NCBI GenBank assembly: GCA_024345305.1
Contig: BRON01000023.1
Coordinates: 1 to 64,000 of the forward strand
Reading direction: 5' to 3'
DNA length: 64,000 nt
From: Mrakia gelida
Lineage: Eukaryota; Basidiomycota; Tremellomycetes; Cystofilobasidiales; Mrakiaceae
Each line of letters opens with the position of its first letter. Within the stretch, counting starts at the first letter, position 1. Below are positions 54,101 to 61,294 of this stretch, piece by piece. The translations under genes and the position numbers were made by a program. Under the pieces are notes generated by a model. That model did not search any database. It was not told where the DNA came from and saw only the letters and a list, made by a program, of their open reading frames with translations.

Positions 54101-55648
54101 CTTCTTCCTCCTCCTCGTCATCCCTCCCGCCACCGCTCTCCTCACCGCCAACCTCTTCAAACGACGTTTCTACGCGATCAAGATCAACAAGTACGGAGTC
54201 AAGGCTGGGAAGGAGAACTTCAAGGACAGCGAGAAGGACGCTCGCTTGGCCGCTGGACAGAAGATCATCGGCTGGCCTGAGGACGTCAACAAGAGGAGGA
54301 AGATGGTTCGTCGCTTTTTCCTTTCTTCTTGGGCCGCGAGTCGCGACGATTTCGCTGACTTTTCCTTCCTCCCCCTTTTCACTCCACTTTCTCTCCTCAG
54401 ATCATCGCCACGCTCGAGTACGAGATCCTCGATTGGAAGATCAAGGTCAAGATCGGAGGGTTGGGAGTCATGTCGAAGCTCATGGGAACTGCTATGACGG
54501 ATTGCGATTTGGTTCGTTTGAGCTTCCTCTTCTCTCGTCTCGGTTTGGGAAGAGAACCTAATCGAAGAAGGAAAATTCCTCGTCGTGCCGTCTTGATCCT
54601 GACTTTTCATCCTTCTTCGTTGTTCGTCTTCAGGTCTGGGTGATTCCCAAGGTCGGAGGAGTCGACTATCCTCCTGCCGAGCCGACTGAACCTATCGAGG
54701 TCATCATCTTCGGGGAGCCGTATCTCATCGAGTGCGAGATTCATGTCGTGAGTACCTTCGATCTCCTTTGCGAAGATGAGGCGTGAGGAGGAGGAAGAGA
54801 GGGAAGCGATCTTCTTCGAACGCGTCTCGTTCCGATCTCGAGCTGACCTTCGAACCGGCTTCTTCTCACTCAGTATCAAAACATCACCTACTACATCCTC
54901 GATTCACCTATCTTCCGAGCTCAAACCAAGTCGGATCCTTGTACGTCGCTTCTCGCTTGCTTCTCGAACAAGCTTCGTCGCTCGAGCTGACCGAACGATT
55001 ATTACCTCTCGCAGACCCTGCTCGCATGGACGATCTCTCCTCTGCCGTCTTCTACTCCACTTGGAACCAGGCCATCGCCGAGGTCATTCGAAGGAACCCG
55101 ATCATCGATATCGTGAGTTGCTTTCCCTCGACGCGCGTCGAAATTGAACGAGGAACTGACTCGCTCGGTTCGCTTGTCCTCTCTTCCAGTACCACATCAA
55201 CGATTACCACGGAACTCTAGCTCCTCTCTACCTCCTTCCTAAGGTCTTCCCTACCTGTCTCTCGCTCCACAACGCCGAGTTTCAAGGACTTTGGCCACTG
55301 AGGTGGGTCTTCGCGACGTCTTTTCAACCGATCTCAGTCACTGATATCTCTTCTCCTCCATCCCCAACAGAAACAAGGACGAGATGAACGAAGTATGCGC
55401 TGCCTTCAACCTCCCCAAGGAGGTCACAACGAAATATGTACAGTACGGGAACACGTTCAACCTCCTCCACGCTGGTGCTTGTGAGTTCGACTCTCCCTCG
55501 TCTTCGATCTGTTCCTCGAGCCAAAGCTGACCTCCTTCTTCGCAGCCTTCATCGCCGCTCACCAGAAGTCCATCGGAGTCGCCGGAGTCTCGGACAAGTA
55601 CGGAAAACGATCCTGGGCTCGATACCCTGCTCTTTGGATTCTCAAACA
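48191..55648 (+). pseudogene. AGS1: alpha-1,3-glucan synthase (AGS1-like), 3'-truncated
   Basis: AGS1-type enzymes make cell-wall alpha-1,3-glucan at the plasma membrane. I can place 33 exons with GT...AG introns, starting with a signal peptide (MSSRPLKLAVLLLPSLLSSL at 48191-48332). The extracellular GH13-like domain shows PSPVNWR, GGDVKGLVHDRTLDYLELMG, NMPWQADGYSSLDFTLLDPH, IEAIDIDGIRIDKATQ (catalytic Asp region), PGIPLVYYGEEQGMYLLDNS and EDPWNALDHFDP. Exon 26 (54076) has the membrane helix VSIIIFFLLLVIPPATALL. The synthase (GT5-like) domain then begins: [89 protein letters not shown]. It ends there (about 1,400 codons; family about 2,400), at a gypsy LTR piece. The rest of the synthase and the multi-pass exporter are missing. 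The upstream frame is unbroken. Confidence 0.93.
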
Positions 55649-55789
55649 CAGGGGAAGAGTTATGAACAAAGGGACAAAGGCAGAACACGTAGCTGAGAAC
55701 AAAGGACTGTTGAAAGGGAAGTAGGGAGAAGAAAGGGAAAGAGTAAGGGAGAGTGAAACAAGAAGGAGCTGAAACCTGATTCCCTGACA
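55649..55789 (-). repeat. partial gypsy LTR cutting the AGS1-like gene
   Basis: 141 bp matching the right part of the 359-bp LTR (from CAGGGGAAGAGTTATGAAC to TTCCCTGACA), without the TGTGAGG end. The missing end shows that the junction is a rearrangement, not a simple insertion. Confidence 0.88.
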
Positions 55790-56162
55790 CCAGCATCGTG
55801 AAGGTCTTGATGGCGGAAGATCCGAAGCCCAACAAGACTTGAATAACGAGGTGATCCTCCACCGAGAAGATCGTCTCGAGCGCAAAGATTTCGAAGGGGT
55901 TTGGATGGGTGAAAGGTGAGAGTAAATCGGCGAGGGAGTTGAGGGAGATGTTGAGACGGGGAGGAGTGGTAGGACGACCGGGGTGAGGATGGGAAGTCGA
56001 TTTGGATTTGGCGAGCGGAGGGGAGTTTGGTAGGTTTGTAGTTGAGGAAGACGAGAGCGAGGTCCGAGGACCGGTGATTGTTGAGCTGAGCGAAGGGGGA
56101 AGGCTGTTGACTTCATTCCAAGGCGGGAAGAGGGGTGACCGTTGCCGGGGGAAGCGCGTCGG
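55790..56162 (-). pseudogene. unidentified coding fragment
   Basis: On the minus strand a frame with good codon use reads SSTITGPRTSLSSSSTTNLP, SPPLAKSKSTSHPHPGRPTT, LNISLNSLADLLSPFTHPNP and FEIFALETIFSVEDHLVIQV followed by LLGFGSSAIKTFTMLV, ending at the LTR piece. A Ser/Thr/Pro-rich stretch before a more ordered block suggests an internal part of a regulatory protein. I cannot name it. Confidence 0.35.
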
Positions 56163-58040
56163 GGATATCCGCCGTCATCCGATCGGTCGGACAGTGAGAG
56201 AGAGAGATGACTTCGTTTTGGAGGAGCTCGCGCCCGTATTTGTACGCGACGTCGATGTGCTTTGTCCTCTCTGAATGGGTCCCGTTCTTGGTTGTTTCGA
56301 TTGCTCCTTGGTTGTCGACGTAGACGTGAGCGGTGGGAATGTCGTATCTCAATTGATGGAGTAGTTTGGCGACCCAGAGGAGGTTTTGGCATCCTTGAGA
56401 GAGAGCGATGTATTCTGACTCGTGCGACGACTTGCTGATTGCCTTCTGCCTCCTACTTGCCCAGACCACGGGACTACCGAAAAGTTTGATGAGGTATCCT
56501 GTCGTTGACCTCCTTGTTTCGTGATCTCCTGCGTAGTCGGCGTCCGTCCACATCTCGAGGATCGGTGCTTTGGGATTCCCTCCCAGGGTGAGTCCGTGAC
56601 TCTTGGTTCCTGCGTTGTAGCGAAGGATCCGTTTGACGGCTGCCCAATGGATGGCTCGGGGGTCGCTGCTGAATCTGCTGATGACTCCCACTGAATAAGC
56701 GAGGTCCGGACGGGTGCAGACCATGAGGTACAAGAGGGATCCGACGGCTTGGAGATAGTGCGTTTGATCGATTCCTCGTAGGTCCTCCTTTGAAAGATCC
56801 GAACCGATCATGAGCTGCTTGTGCTTGTCCATTGGCGTTCGAGCGGGCTTGACGTTTCCCAACACGAATCGTTCGAGGATCTCCTCCGAGTATCGTTGTT
56901 GAGTGAGCGAGATGGTCCTCTTCGCTCGGTCCCGTTGGACCTTCATTCCTAACATCATTCCGTCCTCCAGGTTTCCTCGATCGTCGATGGTGAACCTATC
57001 CTTCGTCTTGCCCATGACTTCCTCGACGTCTTCCTTCGATCCTGCGACGATGAAATCGTCGACGTATTGGATCAACATCCTGCGACGACCGTCCTTCCAT
57101 CCGACGTAAAGGCAGTGATCGGCTTCGATGGCGTGAAAATCGAGGGAGGAGAAGAAGTCCGAGGAGTGGTTGTAGAAGGCGAGGGGGGATTGTTTGAGTC
57201 CGTAGATGGCCTTAAGGAGGTGAGTGACCAGCTTCTGTCCTTCCTTTCCGGTCCTCTCGTAACCCGTTGGCTGATCCATGTACACTGTCTCGACTAGATT
57301 GGCCGTGAGGAAAGCCGTCTTGAAATCTCCTTGTCGGAGTTCGAGATCCTCTTGTGCGGCGATGGTGAAGAAAATCCGCAGGGAGTTCATCCTGGAGACC
57401 GGCGCGTACGTTTCCGTGTAGTCGATGGCGTCCCGTTGCGAGTATCCCTTCGCGACCCATCTGGCCTTGAACTTGGCAATCTTCCCGTTTGGGTCCTTCT
57501 TCAAGAGGTAGACCCATCGACCTCCCACTGTCCTTCGTGACGAGGGCAACTCTGTGAGTTCCCAGACTCCGTTGGAATCGAACGACTCCATCTCTTCGTC
57601 CATGGCCGACTTCCAGTATTCGGCGTGGGGAGATGTGAGCGCTTCTTTGGTGGTTTTGGGAGTGGTCGGGTTAGGAAGAGTGGATAGGTCTTGTTTGGCG
57701 TTTGGCGTTGCGAGTGAGACGAAGCTCGCGAACTCTGCTGGTTCGGTTGACTTTTGTTTTCGTTTCCCGCGTCCGTACCTCCCACTGACGTCGGCATCCG
57801 GCTGATCGTCGACAACTGGTTCGTAGGACCGCTCCGCCTTCTTTGACTTCGACGATCCTTCGTCGAACTTGACGTCTCGGGAGAAGATGATTTTCCCATC
57901 CTCCTCCTTCCTGAGACGGTACGCGTTCTTCCCGTTCGGTTCTCCGTATCCAACGAGGATTGCCTTGAGCGTCTTTGACTGATGCTTCTTGTGGTGAGGA
58001 TCGTGGACGTAGGCGATCGACCCAAAGGCTCGGAGGAAAT
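56163..58040 (-). pseudogene. copia family 1 (variant B) pol fragment
   Basis: A long open frame (about 626 codons from 58040) covers the integrase C-terminus (FLRAFGSIAYVHDPHHKKHQ), reverse transcriptase (RMLIQYVDDFIVAGSKEDVE) and RNase H (WTDADYAGDHETRRSTTGYL). It lacks the 54 codons between SKKAE and SYEPVVDD present in the complete element, as does the copy at 61074, so both belong to variant B. The 3' end stops at MTAD in pol. The 5' end joins an inverted 46-bp LTR end at 58041. Confidence 0.95.
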
Positions 58041-58086
58041 GAACTAACTTGCACAACCTAACTTCCCAGGACCGGCAGTTTCAACA
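58041..58086 (+). repeat. 46-bp 3' end of copia LTR-B
   Basis: Matches AACTAACTTGCACAACC ... GTTTCAACA, the last part of the LTR at 61074-61250, in opposite orientation to the adjoining pol fragment. A head-to-head rearrangement joint. Confidence 0.88.
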
Positions 58087-58681
58087 GAAAGATGCTCTCA
58101 GTACAAGTGAAGAGCAACACTCTGCGAGGTTCGCGAGCTTATATACCGATGGGTCGATTTCGGAGAACCTACTAGAGAGAACTTCGGACTGCTCTATGAC
58201 GTAGCTAGATAGAAACCTATGAAAAGGGGTAGGTTAGGAGAGAGAGAGGGAGAAGGGATGTTCTAGAAACAACTCGACGCCACTGTCCGCTTGTTGTCCT
58301 TTTTAACATCTTCTTCCTCCTCCTCCTCTTCCTCCGCCTGCTTCACCCGCCTCAACTTCCAAGCCTGCCACATCAGCACTCCTCTCATCACCACCTCTAT
58401 CAGATTTGTGAATTTCCAGGGATCCATCAACTCCCACCTCCCCCACTTCGACGAGAGCACGATCGGAGGCGACGCGAGGACCTCTGATCCGAAGTCGAGG
58501 AACGCGACGACTTTGTAGCTTCCTCCGAAGGTTCTTGAGCGATAGGTGAGAACAGCTTGAGCATGGAAGACGAAGAAGCGAGAGGTGGGGTGAATTGGTT
58601 TCATGAAGCGGATGAGGGAGGCGGAGGTGATCGAGTCGTGGGTGAGGGAGAGATGTCCGGGCGTGAGGGAGGTGTCGAAGG
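58087..58681 (-). pseudogene. multi-pass membrane protein family, C-terminal fragment
   Basis: The minus strand from 58681 reads NTFDTSLTPGHLSLTHDSIT, FVFHAQAVLTYRSRTFGGSY, KVVAFLDFGSEVLASPPIVL, WGRWELMDPWKFTNLIEVVM and QAWKLRRVKQA plus a glutamate run ending VASSCF. It corresponds to 35515-35949 plus downstream sequence, without the TGA seen there, so this is the better preserved C-terminus. It is cut on its upstream side by LTR-A at 58682. Confidence 0.7.
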
Positions 58682-58871
58682 TGTTGAATATGTTGATTAA
58701 TGCGTCGAGATTACTGTTCATATTTGCTTAATACTCTTCATCGCCTCCACGTTTCACTTCCACGTAGTTACACGTCGCTCTTTCTTTCGACCTCAAGAAC
58801 TTTCGTCTTCATAGCTTAAGTTGATACAATAACTTGCACAACCTAACTTCCCAGGACCGGAAGTTTCAACA
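58682..58871 (+). repeat. copia LTR-A solo
   Basis: 190 bp, apparently identical to LTR-A of the complete element. Flanks GAAGG and GACAG do not form a duplication. It joins the membrane-gene fragment to a transposase fragment. Confidence 0.94.
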
Positions 58872-59450
58872 GACAGGAGCATTCATATGAACCGTGTAGA
58901 AGTGGGAAACAGAGGAAAAGACGGCAATGTCGAGAGCGACGAGAAAGTCTGAGTTGTGGGAGGAGTAGGCCGATGGTGATCTCATCGAAGGACGCGACGA
59001 GAGGTGTGAGGTGAGGGGAGGCTCCGTCGAAGTAAGAAGGCGCTCCTTCGTCCGATTCTTTGGTCTGCCAGGAGGCGAAGAGGATAAAGGATCAGCTTTG
59101 AGCTCTTTAAGAAGCTGGAAGCAAGTCTGAGGGAAGAGAAACGGCAACGAAGGGGAAGAAGGAAGAACGAAGCTCACCTCGTTTGCTCCTTGAAGGGCAC
59201 CACCATCCACTCCAGAGCTACCGCTGAGTCGATGTAACCCTTGCTCGTAGCGGCGAAGCCGTTACCAGTCGGAAGGGTTGAGGGTCTGACCGATGCGAAG
59301 TGTAGGTACTTCCCCTTCATGATGATGCGAGGCTTGACGGATGTTCCGGTGGCAGAGACGTATGTACGTGATTTCTTTGTCGCGTCGCTTTACGCTGGTT
59401 CTCGGCTCTCCTTGAACTCACTCAATTCTTCCATCACCCAAAGCCCCACA
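58872..59450 (-). pseudogene. pogo/Fot1-type DDE transposase fragment
   Basis: On the minus strand the frame reads YVSATGTSVKPRIIMKGKYL, then GFAATSKGYIDSAVALEWM and FKEQTR, an intron (GTGAGC ... CTTCCAG, about 59176-59115), then LDGASPHLTPLV in one frame and SHNSDFLVALDIAVFSSVSH in another. These match the DDE_1 superfamily order (v-s-A-d-G ... P-x-i-I-x-k-G; s-x-x-G-y-x-D; second Asp with D-g-x-x-S-H; P-x-H-t-S-x-x-x-Q-P-L-D). At least one frameshift separates the last two blocks. The C-terminal side is cut by LTR-A. No terminal inverted repeats were found. Confidence 0.65.
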
Positions 59451-59568
59451 GCAATGTTTCTGAGCTCCAACTTAGAAATATGATTCAAAGCAACTGCCTG
59501 GCTTCTGTTTGATGGAGGGACTGAGCGGGGAGGTGGAAAAGGAGAGAAAACGACAGCATGTCGTTTCT
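59451..59568. other. short spacer with palindrome
   Basis: Contains AAACGACA-GCA-TGTCGTTT at about 59549-59567, directly beside the LTR-B end. Confidence 0.5.
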
Positions 59569-59755
59569 TTAGAAACTTCCGGTCCTGGGAAGTTGGGGTT
59601 GTGCAAGTTAATTATCATCCTACGCTAGATGATGAGGAATATTATACCACGAGAGAGAGAATGACGACAGCTGGTGTGGGAAACTATGGAGTAAGCTATG
59701 TGAGAAATGGAACACAGGGGTCCTTGCGTCGCTACCTTCAACACTCCCACTGGAC
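59569..59755 (-). repeat. 3' LTR-B of a copia family 1 element plus polypurine tract
   Basis: On the minus strand the LTR begins TGTTGAAGGTAGCGACGC (59743) and ends ...GGACCGGAAGTTTC near 59569, with the last bases mutated. The 12 bp outside its start (59744-59755, GTCCAGTGGGAG on the minus strand) are the element's polypurine tract, so this is a 3' LTR with its internal region lost. It is an inverted match of 61074-61250. Confidence 0.8.
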
Positions 59756-60727
59756 GAACATCATCGTATTCACTTTGGGCAACCGCCGGGTGATCGGCAT
59801 CTTGGAATTAGCGTAAGTCAACCCTCTTTTTCATGCCGCTATGCAACTGATTCTTCTTTCTCCTTAGTGTCTTGTCGTTCCATGGTCTGTTTCTATCTCG
59901 ACCTTTGTAGGAGTCCTTCTTGTACGTCAAAATCCATATAGGAAGAACAGGAACCAAAGCTTTGCACGATAGTCGCCTTGACCTGGTCTTTCTCTCCTCA
60001 CCGTCTTGTTCCTTTGTAGGCCGGTGCCCTTGAGCCTAACAACATGGTCATATCTACACTGGCTGTGACCCCGAGAACCTCTATCGAGTGGGTCCTATCC
60101 CTCCCCTTTTCCGCCTGGAACTACGAGTCTCACCCGAACCCTTTGCATTTTTACTGGCCTCCTTTGATAGCAACAACGCGCCTCGACCGTCTTCCTTTTT
60201 TTTTAGGCGCAACCATCGTCTTCGAACTTTGGACAATCGTTTCGATCTGTCGACGCCAGCCGCTGGATGTCCATAGCGCACCCTCCTCTCCCTCAGCCCT
60301 CCCGCCTGACAGAATTACTCGCTCCAGACGTTCACCTTTTGATCGGGCTTTCACGACGAGGGTCTTCATCTTTGGGGGATGGCTTGCCGGCGGGTTCGGG
60401 ATGATCATTTGGGTGTTGTTGGACACCAACTCTGTACCGTGAGCTTTCAACGTCTCGCCTCTTGTTCGTTCCTAGCTTCAGCATTTTCTAACGGTTCGGC
60501 CTAATCTTCCCGATATCCAGCATAATGTACGAATCGACAGCCGGGGTTCGCGTCGCTTTCGAGCGTTCCCGTCTTCTTTGCTTCACTTACGTCATATCTT
60601 CTCTCGCTCAATCTCCTTTCCTTGATTCGGAGTCTTGAACCATTGTTCGAGCCCAAAACTGTTGCCCTCCGCTACAACCATTACTTTTCCCCCCGACGAA
60701 TTCGTCTCCGAACACGAAGGAGGCTGG
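59756..60727 (+). pseudogene. unidentified multi-pass membrane protein fragment
   Basis: Exons read TNIIVFTLGNRRVIGILELA (intron from 59814), CLVVPWSVSISTFVGVLLV (about 59868-59927), GALEPNNMVISTLAVTPRTS (from about 60019) followed by PFFLGATIVFELWTIVSICR and RVFIFGGWLAGGFGMIIWVL, and a last exon IMYESTAGVRVAFERSRLLC. Four or more hydrophobic segments. The start is lost at the LTR-B junction and the 3' side ends near the gypsy LTR at 60728. Not recognised. Confidence 0.45.
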
Positions 60728-61073
60728 TGTGAGGATCGAGCGAGGAGCGGGGATGGCGAGGGAGCGAGAGCGACGCGACGAAGAGAAGTCAGGTGCTTAT
60801 CGAGGAACGAGGACGAGGTATGATCCAAAGGTGATTCAAGATAGAGGTTAGAAAGTAGAAAGCGAGGCGAACATATTTAAGGGAGGCGAAGCGATCAAAG
60901 GAAAGAAAGAACAAAAGACTTTGAAGGCTGGAACGATAACAGGGGAAGAGTTATGAACAAAGGGACAAAGGCAGAACACGTAGCTGAGAACAAAGGACTA
61001 GTAGCGGTGAAAGGGAAGTAGGGGAAAGAAAGGGAAAGAGTAAGGGATAGTGAAACAAGAAGGAGCTGAAACC
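60728..61073 (-). repeat. gypsy LTR interrupted by a copia insertion
   Basis: Matches the 359-bp LTR from TGTGAGGAT to GCTGAAACC; the final 13 bp are absent. The next base starts the copia 5' LTR-B, so the copia element inserted into the gypsy LTR. The missing end should lie beyond the window after the 3' LTR. Confidence 0.9.
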
Positions 61074-61250
61074 TGTTGAACGGAGCGACGCGAGGACCCC
61101 GTGTGTTTCCATCTAACATAGCTTACTCCATAGTTTCCCACGCCAGCTGTCGTCATTTTCTCTCTCTTGTAGTATAATAGTCCTCATCGTCTAGCGTAGG
61201 ATGATAACTAACTTGCACAACCTAACTTCCCAGGACCGGAAGTTTCAACA
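61074..61250 (+). repeat. 5' LTR-B
   Basis: Begins TGTTGAACGGAGCG and ends GGAAGTTTCAACA. The last ~45 bp are identical to LTR-A. The first ~130 bp are unrelated to LTR-A. Confidence 0.93.
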
Positions 61251-61294
61251 CGTTATCAGCACCACTCGCTCGCTACAGCACGATCCCATCCGAC

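Noticed and set aside
55559..56392. A 277-codon minus-strand frame spanning the AGS1 end and copia
   Set aside because: It crosses three unrelated sequence blocks and is open by chance.
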